Origin: Nectonema munidae
Lineage: Eukaryota > Nematomorpha > Nectonematoida > Nectonematidae
Direction of reading: 5' to 3'
Assembly: GCA_030549495.1 (NCBI GenBank)
Contig: JAUIRK010000994.1
Coordinates: 186,001 to 250,000, forward strand
DNA: 64,000 nt
The notes under the pieces: model-generated
Database searches by the model: none
What the model saw: the letters and a program-made list of their open reading frames with translations, nothing else
What the model was told of the DNA's origin: nothing
Position numbers and translations under genes: made by a program
Shown here: piece by piece, positions 47,944 to 59,501 of the stretch
How positions within the stretch are numbered: position 1 is the first letter of the stretch
Layout: every line of letters starts with the position of its first letter

Positions 47944-48799
47944 ATGCCTAAAGTATCTCTAGAATTGAGAACTAAAGTTGTACTTCTTTCAATAAACAAA
48001 AGTCAAAGAGCTATTTCAAAATTATATAATATATCTAGAAGTAATATTTCTCAAATTTAATCATAATATAGAAGTACAGGAACTGTAGCCAACAAACCAA
48101 AAAGCAGTCGTCCTCAAAAATTACTGATAAGAGATATCCGTAAATTAATGAGAATGTCAAAGATTAATCGTAATTTTTCTGCAAGGGCAATTAATGTAAG
48201 AAAATAATTTATCAAAGCATATTTCAATTGATACAGTAAAACGAATCCTTAGAAAAAATAATTGGAATGGGCGTTTAGAAGCTAAAAAACGAGAAAGTTC
48301 AATTAGAAAGATTTGAGTGGACAAAAGGAAAATTTTTATGGAGCGTGTATGATTTGGCATAATGTTATTTTTAATGATGAAACGTAGATTGAGCTTCATT
48401 CTAATTCACGGCAATGTGCAATAGGTCTTGCGTGACTAAATAATTTTTAAATAAAAATTCTGTCTTCTAAAAAAACAAGTCACCTCAAAGCCCTGATCTT
48501 AACCCGTTATCGACCAGAATAATCAGACGATATCTAATGTAAAGCAGATTTGTATAAAAAGCATTTATAAAAGCAGACAATGCATATTTTTGTAAAGTCG
48601 ACATATGTCGACAACCGGTTAATATAATTGAATAAATGTGGGTTGAGCTAAAAAGAAAAGTTCATATAAGGAACCCGAGAAGCCTCGAAGAATTATGGGA
48701 ATATTCAAAACAGGAATGGAAATTGATTCCAGATGAACATATAAAGAATCTATATAACTCTCTTCCAAGAAGAATTGATTCAATTATTCGGGCTAAATG
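47944..48799 (+). pseudogene. Tc1-like transposase, multiply broken
   Basis: ATG at 47944 begins MPKVSLELRTKVVLLSINKS, a paired-type helix-turn-helix (RAISKLYNISRSNISQI), then SIDTVKRILRKNNWNGR and a first-acid region near 48365 (FNDET). The second region reads SPDLN (48491-48502), continues after the 116-bp insertion as IIE.MW (48623-48642), and ends with LKRKVHIRNPRSLEELW and LPRRIDSII. Several stops and frame shifts are present. Confidence 0.75.
48503..48618. mobile_element. 116-bp piggyBac-like MITE inside the Tc1 transposase
   Basis: TTAA on both sides (48499-48502, 48619-48622). Ends CCCGTTATCGAC and, inward from the right, CCGGTTGTCGAC. Without it and one TTAA, the Tc1 frame reads the canonical SPDLN-IIE junction. 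The sequence differs from P1/P2, so it belongs to another TTAA family. Confidence 0.8.
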
Positions 48800-49114
48800 A
48801 AATCAGGCCAAGTATTGAAAAGAATGTCAAAGAAAATATTAAAATAAATTTTGTATTTTTACATTTTATTTTTTAATGAAAACAAATGGGCGAGAACTTT
48901 TGCACGGAATTTTTAATAGATAAAATATAAAAATAATAATTTGAATAAATTAAAAAAGAAAATAATCAGAAATTTTTATTAATTTAAAAAGTATTATTTT
49001 AAGATGGTATTTATAATTAATTAATTTATTATAAATAAATTTAAATGATCAAAAGATTCTAAAAAAAATATATATTAGCTGTCGCCCAAAACATTTGCAC
49101 CCTACTGTATAAAT

Positions 49115-49230
49115 TTAAGGTTTGTATGAAATTTTGAACCTTAATTTCTATTTAAAAAGGGCCAAATTTAAATTCACGGTTTCATACCTGTCAATTCATA
49201 AACCCAAGTCCTAAATAAAAAATTTCGGGG
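49115..49230. repeat. Repeat whose relative was the target of hAT-A
   Basis: Similar to 25010-25114 (shared GGCCAAATTTAAATTCACGG, ATACCTGTCAATTCATA). It continues without interruption into TCCTAAATAAAA, which in the other copy lies beyond hAT-A at 31193. Family unknown. Confidence 0.65.
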
Positions 49231-49239
49231 CTTTCGGCC

Positions 49240-51060
49240 TCTTTATAATTTTTTAGTAGCACGCGGCCTCATTTAAAAAAGTAAATCAACATACAAATTA
49301 CTGTACTAAAAAAATGTGCACAAGTGTTTATTCAAAAACTGTCTGAATAATCCAATCAATGTCAATGGGATGGCTCAGATTATGATACGTTATTTTTTAC
49401 ATTAGAAGGACATTTTTTTTCAAAATTTATGTAACTTAAAATAAATGAGAATGAAAGTAAAGTAAATGAATTAGTTTTATTACTGTTTCATTAAATGCCC
49501 TAGATGTATTATATCATCCTTTGTATGTTTGAAAATAAAATTTTTCTTTCTTCTTAAGATAAAAATAAACTTAGTGATTTGATTGTTTTCCTGTTTTTAA
49601 CAATTGATACCGCTTCTTGTGATACATGTCATATAAATGTGAATTAGCGGCACACATCCTCAAAATTTTTAATTTTCAAAATTTATTATTAACCATTTTT
49701 GTCGAATGAATACACCACCATTATTACCTAGATATATGCAGATATATACTTACACGGTAAGCTCTTGATCCAACCATAACTGCACTAATTTTATCAAGTC
49801 AAATTACCTTGTTTGTAATTCTGATAGCATCACTACCTTCTATTTCATTTGTTTTCAAACTGGAGTTAGCGGTGTCCTATGGCGATTGCGAAGCAGTTTT
49901 GTCGGGACCTAGAGGGGGTCACTGAGTGGATCCTTTTGCCCAACATATTGCATCCATATTAGGTCATTTGCGATTTTGGCAATAAGGCACATTTAAAAGA
50001 ATAAATAATTTAGTCATTGAATTGAATATCATTTTTTTTCTTTTATTACTTATCATGCTTAATTTTATAGATGTAAATGCGCATTTTTCTTATGGCTTAA
50101 AAAATTAAATATGACATCTTATACTTGATATCTGGTTTTACTGTATTAACGTCTGTTTAGGAAGTGTTTTTTTTCTGAATCCACTTTTCTAAAGGCCGTC
50201 AAGTGAAGCTTGCACTGGAAGTGAAGCAATAGAGTTCCAAAAACTATATCAACTATTTTAAATGTCAATCTGAACGATTGCACAAATCCAGGTTTGATAA
50301 CAGGAATGTTTTTGCAAAATATTAAGTATGCTTTGAAAAGTTTCAAAAAAATAACTGTTGTAAAAAAGTCTCACATCATAGGAGAACAATTGATATTACC
50401 TTGCTGCAAAGATATCATATTGAATATGCTAAGAAGTTCCGAACTGTTGAAGCATATTTACCTGTCAACCGTTAGAAAGATAATAGGAGAGATGTTTGAT
50501 GACATATCCGAGGTTGTTTTATTGATTCAGAATTCGATTTTCAACTTTTTGCAATTCAGCTTGATGAAACAATGGATGCTGCAAACTTACCTCAGTCTTG
50601 CGTTTACTTACAATATGTATATGACAAGCACCTGGTAGACAATTTTTGTTTTAAAACTTAACAGTAGAACCACTGCAAGAGAAATATTTGATAAGTTGGA
50701 CAATTACAACACATGTTATTAAACCACAACATCTACTTGGAGTGTGTGCTGACCGTGCACTAGCAATTTCTTCCTCTAGTTTTTCGACTCTGATTAAACA
50801 AAAATGTCTTGATGTAATTGGTACCCAGTGCGATAAATGAAAACCATACCTGATGGGTTGAAAAATGTTCTCAATGAAGTCATTAAAACAGCGTAAATGC
50901 CGTCAACTCTTATTTATTTTCACAGCTATGCAAAGAAAAAGATCCTGAATTTGAAAACTCTTGATGCACTCAAACGCCAGTTGGCCTTCCAAAAGAGTTG
51001 AAGCGATAATCCAGCAATTTCTACAAAGCAACCAGAGGTGTATGTAGTAGAATTTTCCTA
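49240..51060 (+). mobile_element. hAT-C copy 3, internally inverted
   Basis: 49245-49375 matches the left segment of copies 1 and 2 in the same direction, but 49800-50060 and the transposase (50294-51000) run opposite to those copies. The transposase remnant encodes IIGEQLILPCCKDIIL and FLQFSLMKQ, with an alternative frame reading AIQLDETMD near 50550, then GVCADRALAIS-like and IKTA blocks. Several frame breaks. 49380-49790 has no counterpart in the other copies. Confidence 0.6.
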
Positions 51061-51069
51061 TATATGTTT

Positions 51070-51600
51070 TCGTATATTCCTATCATTTTAAGTGAACATA
51101 TTTGAATCTATGCATTCCCACCTTGCGCTGCAAGGAAAAGAGTACTCCATTGTCATAAAAAATGAAAGCCTACAGAAGTCACACTCAAAAAAGTTTCCAA
51201 GACGTGTACTTGCAGATGCATTGAAAAAAAAATAGAAAACCAATGTGAATCTAAATCAAAACAGGTCTAAAAACTATAAAAAAAGAATATAATATAAAGG
51301 TTTTTGAATTTTAAAAATATAATTGACGTCATCATAGTTCTGAAAATGAATCAAATAATGGATTTGGTTATACAACCTAATAAAAGTAAAGAAAATTTTT
51401 TATTAAAATCAAAAAAAGTATCCTGAATTTTGTAAAGCAATGTTTATGTCAGAGAGGTTTCTAGTGAATGCTTTATTGAAGGAATTAAATCTTTTTTAAT
51501 GACAAAGCACACTTTGCTTCTACTAAGCTAAGACGCCAAAAATTTAAGGAAAAAAGATAAAGGTACCGCGGGGTGTTTTAATCGAGAAGGCACAATTGCG
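51070..51600. other. Intergenic stretch, nothing recognised
   Basis: AT-rich sequence between hAT-C copy 3 and the SINE. No supported frame. Confidence 0.45.
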
Positions 51601-51608
51601 CCGATTTT

Positions 51609-51696
51609 ATCGAACTATGAGAAAGTACACTTGATGCAGGTTCGAGCCCAGGACCTTGAGTTATCGAACCCCACTATCTAACCAACTTTACTCAAG
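51609..51696 (-). repeat. tRNA-derived SINE, copy 2
   Basis: On the minus strand it reads TTGAGTAAAGTTGGTTAGATA, then ATAACTCAAGG, GGCTCGAACCT (a B box with two changes) and TTTCTCATAGTTCGAT, in the order and spacing of copy 1 at 24051. Divergence is moderate and the 3' tails differ. Confidence 0.55.
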
Positions 51697-51764
51697 CACT
51701 TGACGGAGAAAATAAAATATTAAAAGAACATTAAGAGTGCTACTCTATTCGAAAAAAATATATA

Positions 51765-51921
51765 CACTAGAACCTAGGTTTTACGTACGGCACGGGACCG
51801 AACGGCGGACGTAAAACGTAGGATTCGTAAAATCCAGGTTGACCTTTGACCAAAAAAATGACGGCATCGATCATTTGGCGAGGACGTAAAATCCAGGGAA
51901 CGTAAAACGTAGGTTCTACTG
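51765..51921. mobile_element. 157-bp pogo/Tigger-type MITE
   Basis: Left CACTAGAACCTAGGTTTTACG; right end read inward CAGTAGAACCTACGTTTTACG. TA lies on each side (51763-51764, 51922-51923). An internal second ACGTAAAA(T/C)CCAGG pair makes nested hairpins. No coding capacity. Confidence 0.72.
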
Positions 51922-52359
51922 TACTTCGCGAAAACAGAATATGATGAATCGGGGGACCTAGAAATAGAGATTGCTGAGTCGGAGAAGAATTTAAAGAAAA
52001 TTATTCGGAATTGGTATCTAATAAAGTTTTGGAGCTAGAGTCGAATTTAATTCGACGAATACACTTGAATAAATTGCATGTTTATTATTTATCAAATCTA
52101 GGTAAAATATCTTTTTTACTTGCAAATCTGTATCATTTTCATAGAATTATACGTTTCTTCTGGTTGAATTATTAAGATACAATTGAGTGACTGCGTCACT
52201 TATTGTTTTCTTCCAGGTATAATGAAACCAGGCCAAACTTTTTTAATTTTAATATTCTTACACTGGTTTTATCGCTCAAACAGTATACAAGACTGACGTT
52301 AAACAATATATTGATGGCAAAAAACTTCTTAACCCACTACAAAATTAACAACGATTAAA

Positions 52360-52840
52360 GTTAATTTACAAGGGAATAGTAAGATAGAAATAGTTTTACA
52401 TGGCCAGAAAGGCAAGCGTAGTGAATATACAAATTTAACTACAAGAGAACAAATAGCTAGAGATACATAATAGGGGGCAATATGGCAGCTTCCCGTTATT
52501 TTGCTAAGACATACGGTCGTTCTGTGTCTGAATCTACTATTCTCAGTTAAATTTAGAAATGTCAATTATCTGCATTTTCAAATTTAAGCGAAAAAAAATA
52601 TTAAAAGGCTGATGAAAACTGGACGTCGTGGATGGAAAATCCTAACATTGATTCTATGAGGAAACAATGCGTGGTCACTTCTGAAAAAAGATCTGGACAA
52701 TAATGGCATTGAATGCAACAACGACATAATTGAATGAAAATTGATTGCAACAAAGACGTAATAGATCGAAAAACTCTGTACTGATATCAAAAAAACTTGA
52801 ATGGAAATGCTACTCTTTTTTGAAGGGTAAAACGTGACAC
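52360..52840 (+). pseudogene. Decayed N-terminal fragment of a pogo-like (DDE_1) transposase
   Basis: In shifting frames: TTREQIAR near 52440 and GNMAASRYFAKTYGRSVSES near 52475, the helix-turn-helix entry of a family of pogo-like transposases I know from aquatic invertebrates. The rest (MKTGRRGWKIL onward) is weaker. No ends were seen. Confidence 0.45.
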
Positions 52841-52859
52841 GAGACAAAGTACATACAAA

Positions 52860-54050
52860 AATCTAAATTAGACTGTAGACAGTAATCTACAGAAGTTTCA
52901 TTCTGACTCCCAATACTAAGAAAAATTTATTTCCCATTCCTTTTTTATTATTTGTATTCATAGCTTAAAAATTTTAAAATTTCGAAAAAATTTGGAGGGA
53001 ACAAAGAAAGTTGATAGACTTTCAATAATTATTTCAGAAAACTTTGAAAGCAAACTTTTAGAAGTTGATAAAATGAATAATTCGCGAACTGTAAAAAATT
53101 GTTTATATTATTTTTTCAAATATAGAACCATTGCATGCTAAATTAGGGGTCTTCATTCCATTATACATAAAGACACTTTGTTGGACGTTTAAAAAGACAT
53201 ACGTGAACTTAATGTGTAAAACAAACTGATTTCATTGAATTCCGTAATTCTAACTGCTTTTTTAAATAAAATATTACAAGAAACTATTAATTTTTCCCTT
53301 AGGTTTATACCCATACAATTTTATGAAAATAGAAGAAACTTATAAATATTTGGAATTTCTTTAAAAAAATATCAATTTAACCAATCATCAGAAATTTAAA
53401 AAAATTATGTACATATTACATTTTTTAAAACAATATATCAAGGCTTTATTTGATTTGCCATAATTTAAACTAATCTTCTAATTAGAAAATTTTATTAGTA
53501 CATATTAAAATTTTAAAAAATATGTAGATAAAACCAATTACTGAATATATTTAGGTATCTATTTAAACTTTTAAAAACTTGTACAATATCGAAATCAATA
53601 TTATCAAAATATAAAATTAATGTGTAAGTATAGAATATTCAATATAAAATTTTAGGAAAATGAAAGTATGTACACTAAACTTGACATTCAATTTAAGCCT
53701 TTAAAGCTCAGATTTTGAAAGCGAACCGTCTCTTTATCTTTTTCTTAAATTTTTTTATAAGACAGAAACAATTTTATTTGTTGAGAAACTGGTCATTTAT
53801 TGAGATTTAAGTAAAACAATTGCTATTTAGTGATTATTAATATAATATGAATTCAAGAATGAAAATAAATTTTTGGAAAAATACAAAAATGAAATTTTTG
53901 TAATCTCATAAAAAAAGATTAAAAAAATATATAAATGATTTACATTTTCCGTAAAAGGGCCATAATGAAATAAATGAAACAAATTAAAATTAATAATTGA
54001 AAAAAATTTATAATAAATGATAAAATATTTAAGAATTTTTATTGGCTTTA
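52860..54050. other. Very AT-rich stretch, nothing recognised
   Basis: About 1.2 kb of near-homopolymeric A/T tracts; no frame or paired ends. Confidence 0.5.
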
Positions 54051-54666
54051 ATTAATTTAATTTATATTTTAGAATCCACGGATATTTATTGATTTTTCAA
54101 AATTATTTGATAAAAATTATTATTAATACTAAGCAGCATTTATATAGAAATTTTTTATTTTGTTACATTCTAATATCAAGAGGAATATTATTCCATAATT
54201 TTATTGCTAATTATAAAATTCTTTTCTATATGCTGCTTGTTTTGGATGGAAATAAGTTAATAATGAATAGTTCCTTTATTTTATGATAGTTTAAAATTAT
54301 GCTCCTTATTAATATTTTTATGTTTATAAACAAAAGAAGCTGGATGTATTTAATTGATGCAATCTAATGAAAGAATATTCTAAGGTATTAATCTTCTCTA
54401 GTATTGTCCAACTTTTTGAAAAATGAAAGTAAAGATTTTCCCCATATAAAATTAGCATATAAAACTTTACACTCAATTAACGAATGATAAATTGCTGACC
54501 TGATTTTTTTAAGTAAAAAATTGCATCCATTATTTATTTGTCAAAATATCATGGAAATTTCTTTCAAACATTTATAAAATGATTTAGAACATCCTATTAT
54601 ATATTTATATCCAGATTATTGACACATTGAAAAATCATATATTTTTATAATTTGTTAATTTATTAT
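54050..54666 (-). mobile_element. LINE 3' part (reverse transcriptase C-terminus), left of P2
   Basis: The minus strand translates to IRSAIYHSLIECKVLYANF and WGKSLLSFFKKLDN near 54400-54520, then near 54180 AIKLWNNIPLDIR, the usual last motif of jockey/CR1-like LINE proteins. It continues the RT block seen right of P2 (59502-59700) on the same strand, so P2 split one LINE. Confidence 0.62.
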
Positions 54667-56147
54667 TTAAAACCCTATTAGTGCTGGGCAAAATTTGTTC
54701 GTCAAGTGCTGGGGGGCGTAAAGTGCCCCCACTATTTTTCTCAAATATTAATAAGTTTTTATAAATATTTTTAATGTTACATATATATTTCAACTATGAT
54801 GAATTCAGTAGTGATGTCCATTTTTTATCAAAATCAATTAAACCTGTCAAAAAATTGATTTATATTTGACAGCTCATCTCAAAAAGGAACTTTTTATTTA
54901 AATAATTATATAAAGTTTTTTACGGATGTATACCCATTTTCAAATATGCTGAATTCAGTGGTGATATTCATTTTTTATGAAAATTAATCAAACCTGTCAA
55001 AAAATTGATCTAAATGTGACAGCTCATCTCAAAAAGAACTTTTTATCTAAATAAGTATATAAAGTTTTTTACACATGTATACCCATTTTCAAATATGCTG
55101 AATTCAGTGGTGATATTCATTTTTTATGAAAATTAATTAAACCTGTCAAAAAATTGATCTAAATGTGACAGCTCATCTCAAAAAGGAACTTTTTATCTAA
55201 ATAAATATATAAAGTTTTTTACACATGTATACCCATTTTCAAATAGGCTGAATTCATTGGTGATATTCATTTTTTATAAAAATCAATCAAACCTGTCAAA
55301 AAATTGATTTAAATGTGACAGCTCATCTCAAAAAGGAACTTTTTATCTAAATAAGTATATAAAGTTTTTTACACATGTATACTCATTTTCAAATATGCTG
55401 AATTCAGTGGTGATATTCATTTTTTATGAAAATCATTCAAAGCTGTCAAAAAGTGATTTACATATGACAGCTCATCTCAAAAAAGAAACTTTTTATCTAA
55501 ATAATTATATCACCCATTTTCAAGCATGCTGAATTCAGCGGTGATATTCATTTTTTTTATAAAAATCAATTAAAGTTATCAAAGCATTGATTTATATATG
55601 ACAGCTCATCTTAAAAAGAAACTTTTTATCTAAGTAATAATATAAAGTTTTTTACACATATATACCTATTTTTAAGCATGCGTAATTCAGTGGTGATATT
55701 AATTTTTTTATAAAAATCAATCAAAACTGTCAAAAAATTGATTTATCCCAAAAAGAAAAGAACAGGCACGGTTTTTTAAATGAGAGAATTACGTTTAATA
55801 GAAAGTATAGGGAGGTTATGAAGTTTACAGTGTATGGCATTTTACACACATATACCCATTTTCAAGTAGGCTGTGTTTACTGGTTATATTCCTTTTTTTT
55901 TTATAAATATTAGTCAAACCTGACAAAATAATTTAAATATGACAGCCCATGTCAAAATTAAAATTTTGATTCTTTTAAAGTTTTTTATACATTTCAAGTA
56001 TGCAGAATTTAATGGTGATGTTCATTTTTTATGAAATCAATAAATCCTGTCAAAAAATCGATTAAACCTGTAAATCAATGTCAAATATATAAACATAAAA
56101 ATAACTTCTACTTGCAGTATTTCTCTGGTAATTATTTTTTTAATTTA

Positions 56148-57959
56148 CAGTAAAACCTCCCCATAACGGTCAGTACCGGGACCCTTCAAAACTGGCCGTT
56201 GTAAGCAGGTGACCGTTATATAAAGGTACACTTATGACTTTGGTAAAAATGATGGAAGAAAAACATACATTCATAATAAAAATGTTTATATAATCTAAAA
56301 TACATTTTTGTTTAAGTTTAGAGTTTTTCAAACATTCATTGAACAAAAAATCTTCTACTTCACAAATTGGATTTAAAATTTTTTGAAAACTATTTTCTAT
56401 ACAAAAATTTTTTAAATCAGAAGCAACTTGTATCGCTTGATTAATATCTCCAAAAACCAATTTTCTGGAGGAAGTGCCTTCTATCCCTTTCCATCTGATG
56501 TATAATCTTCTATAGTTGACGTTTTCTGAATTTGAGCTTCATACTTTGGATTATACCCTGATCCATAGGTTGCAATTTAGAGGTTGTATTTGGTGGCAAA
56601 AACAAAAGTTTTATATTACCCAAAGAAATTTTGGGATGTGAAGGAGCATTGTCTAATATCAGTAAAATCTTTCTTTTTTGTTTTTTCATATTTTTAACAA
56701 ATTTTTTTATCCAGTCTTCAAAAATCAAAGAAGTCATCCAAGCCTTTCTGTTAGCATAATAGGTGATTGGTAGCTTGCTTACATCAATATTTTTGAAACA
56801 TCTTGGTTTCAAAGACTTTCCAATGACCAATGGTTTTTGTTTTTCACCCAGCATACTAGCACATAGCATTATGGTGAGTCTGCCTTTGAACTTTTTGCAT
56901 CCAGACACTTTTTGACTTCTTATCAATAATGATTTGTTCACGACTTCTTTATAAAAAGCGCTGTTTCATCAAGGTTGAAAATGTTTTCTGGTTGATAACT
57001 TTCCAGGAGAATGGGAATTTTTTCTTTCCAGTCCTCAGTAACAGCTAAATTAACACTACCACTTTCACCGCTAATTACACTGAAGCATATTGAATGTCTT
57101 TTACGGAAACATTCAAGCCACCCGTTTGAGGCTTTAAAATTATCAATGCCCAAAGTTATAGCAAAGTCTAGAGCCTTTTTCTGTAAAATTGGGCCACTAA
57201 TTGGAACATTTCTCTTACTCATGTCTTTGAACCATTCCAAAGTAAGGATGTTGACCTTTTCATTCGCATTTTCTTTGTTAAATCGTTTTCGTTCCAATGA
57301 AGTATTTTTTTCGAACTCTTTCGTTATTGCATCTTTGTTATTTATGATATTCTGAATTTGGGTTCTTCCTACTTTGAAAATTTGTGCTAACTTACGTGAG
57401 CTATAAGCCAGATAAAGAAAGTCTCTTACTTGAACAATTTACCATTTTGTTTTATGAAGTTTTAAAATAAACTTTTGAAATCTTTATAAAAACTTGGTTG
57501 GTAGCGAGCAAAACTTAGAATGTTTGTGAACACAATTGGAAATAAAAAGATTTCTGTTAAATTGCTGATAAGGGAAACAAAGGGGGAATGCAACTAAATG
57601 ATCATACGCGAGATATAATAGAACATGAGTTCTCTACTTTCATTATCAAAGGAAAAACTGTTATCACCCAAGGCACTTTTATCTCAGTATATTGGTTTAG
57701 GCGAGTTAAAGTCTATCGCAGGAAACCAATGCTTATTATCACTAGCATAGACTGATACTTAACTATTGTGTGTAATAAAAGTGACCGTTAAAACCACATT
57801 TTTCCTTGAAAATTGACCGCTGACCGTTATAGACGAGTGACCGTTCTTCAGAGATTAAAATAACGTAAATATATAGGTGTTTAAACGGGGTTTTACAAAA
57901 ATGACCGTTAAATACAGGTGACCGCTCTATACAGGTGACCGTTAGAACAGGTTTTACTG
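56148..57959 (-). mobile_element. pogo/Tigger element inserted in P2
   Basis: Left CAGTAAAACCTCCCCATAAC, right end read inward CAGTAAAACCTGTTCTAAC; TA duplicated (56146-56147, 57960-57961). The matching site in P1 (near 39930, TTTAATTTATTTAATAAAC on the reverse strand) is empty, which fixes both edges to the base. GACCGTTA words repeat inside both ends (for example 57780-57960), likely transposase-binding sites. Confidence 0.93.
56170..57450 (-). pseudogene. Tigger (pogo) transposase, CENP-B-like, frame-broken
   Basis: The N-terminus near 57390 reads SRKLAQIFKVGRTQIQNII (CENP-B/psq helix-turn-helix). ERKRFNKENANEKVNILTLE to FRKRHSICFSVISGES is the second DNA-binding domain. The catalytic DDD triad is present: NIFNLDETALF, LLILDNAPSHP, and LPPNTTSKLQPMDQGII. 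The coding line shifts frame between the first acid and the central domain (about 56940) and again after KFRKRQL (about 56510), with the C-terminus at 56170-56460 in another frame. Two to three breaks; a fairly recent copy. Confidence 0.82.
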
Positions 57960-59501
57960 TATTTAATAAACTAACTTTAGGTGTTTAATTCACTCAAAAT
58001 ATTTCATTCTACAGTAACTTATGTAACTCGATAGGACCTCTATCTTTTTGGCTACAAATTCGTTATCGGCTCGTAGTCTCTACGTCATATTATAATTTAC
58101 AGTATGTAATTTTGGTATTCATTCTATGATGATCCTTTCTTGGTAGCTCTTTTTTCATTAGAAATTTATATTCTTCAATGTGTGTTCAAAAATTTTTTTA
58201 TAAGGATAAAATTACTTTTTTCCTCTCAGGCCTGAATATTTGTCAACCAATCTCATTTCAAAGGTTTTTTTCTGATGAATTATTCGTGATGTTGATTGTT
58301 CAATTACAAAACGTTGTCAAGGTTCTTCATCTAAAAAATGATCTCTTTGACACAAAAGATGGACAAATTCAATTTAAATTAAAAATATCTTAATAGTGAC
58401 TAAATTCTCACATATTGGCATCTGTGCCATTTTTGATAAATCTGACCTATTCTAAATTTTAAGATTTCCTACCCATCTTAGCTAAATGTTAACTGTAATC
58501 CTAGATGATAAGCTATAGATTTAAATATTTTTCATTTGTAAAAGAGGAACTTCTTTTTCACATTCAAAATATTTTTGAAGACAGTATCTAGAAGTAAACC
58601 GCAAATCTGATTCAAGCTTTCAGATATTTTAAAACCATAAATGCCAAACCTGAGTCCAAAAATGAAACCAGCATCTTTCATTTGGCATATAAACAGATAT
58701 TTCATTTAAATTTCAAAAATATTTCTGTAGACATTAGACGTAAATCGAAAATTTGATTGACACTTTCCGACATTTAAAACCTCTAAATGCAAAAAATGAT
58801 TTCAGAAATAAAAATTATCATAGTCGAATTGGTATAAAAACATATATATCATGTAAATTAGAGAGAATATTTTGGGATATAGTTTTCAGACATAAACCGC
58901 AAATTTGATTGACACTATAAGTAAAACCTCTAAATGCGAAAACTGTGTTCAGAAATGAAATCATCATGATCTATTTGCTATAAAAACAAATTTTAGAACT
59001 AAACGCAAATTTAATTGATACTTATATATATTTTCAAATTCAAACTGCAAAAATTGAGTCCATAAATGAAACTAGAATGGTTGATTTGGTATAAAAACAT
59101 ATATTTAATTGTAAAATTTGAATGGATGTTTTTGGAGATAATTTTTAGAAGTAAACCGCAAATTTGATCAACACTTATAGGTATTTCCAGATCCTAAACG
59201 TAAAAAATTAGTCCAGAAATGAAACCAACTAGGCCGATTTAGTATAACACACATATTTTATGTAAAATGTGAAGGAATGTTTTTGGAGACAATTTATAGA
59301 AGTAAACAGCAAATTTGATTAACACTTATAGGTATTTTCAAATCCTAAATGTAAAAAATGAGTCCAGAAATAAAAAGAAGCAGCTAGCGATTTTAGGAAA
59401 AGTCACAAAATTTGAAGGGATATGATTCAGCCAATTTTCTACAATTAATTTTTTAGTGAAGGGGGGGGGGCGTTTTACGCCCCCAGCACTAATAGGGTTA
59501 A

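Larger units (their letters stand above)
47900..49107 (+). mobile_element. Tc1-like element, left end missing
   Basis: The right end reads inward CAGTAGGGTGCAAATGTTTT and is followed by TA, as expected for Tc1/mariner. The matching left repeat is not present, so the copy is truncated on that side near the TPR gene. The interior is a decayed transposase (next entry) that carries a 116-bp TTAA element. Confidence 0.75.
54673..59497 (-). mobile_element. P2: opposite-facing copy of the piggyBac-like satellite element
   Basis: Ends CCCTATTAGTGCTGGG at 54673 and ...AGCACTAATAGGG at 59497; both flanks read TTAAAA (54667-54672, 59498-59503), a TTAA target with two shared extra bases. It matches P1 in reverse along its length: array B units at about 54780-55750 (150 bp apart), the middle (55750-58570) and array A at about 58570-59390. 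The terminal C/G-run hairpin (CGTTTTACG between G and C runs) is intact here. A pogo element sits in the middle region. Array B has fewer units than in P1 and no 600-bp doubling. Confidence 0.85.

Noticed and set aside
53900-54300. 65-codon plus-strand frame at 54089-54286 as a gene
   Set aside because: The minus strand carries the LINE C-terminal motif over the same bases.
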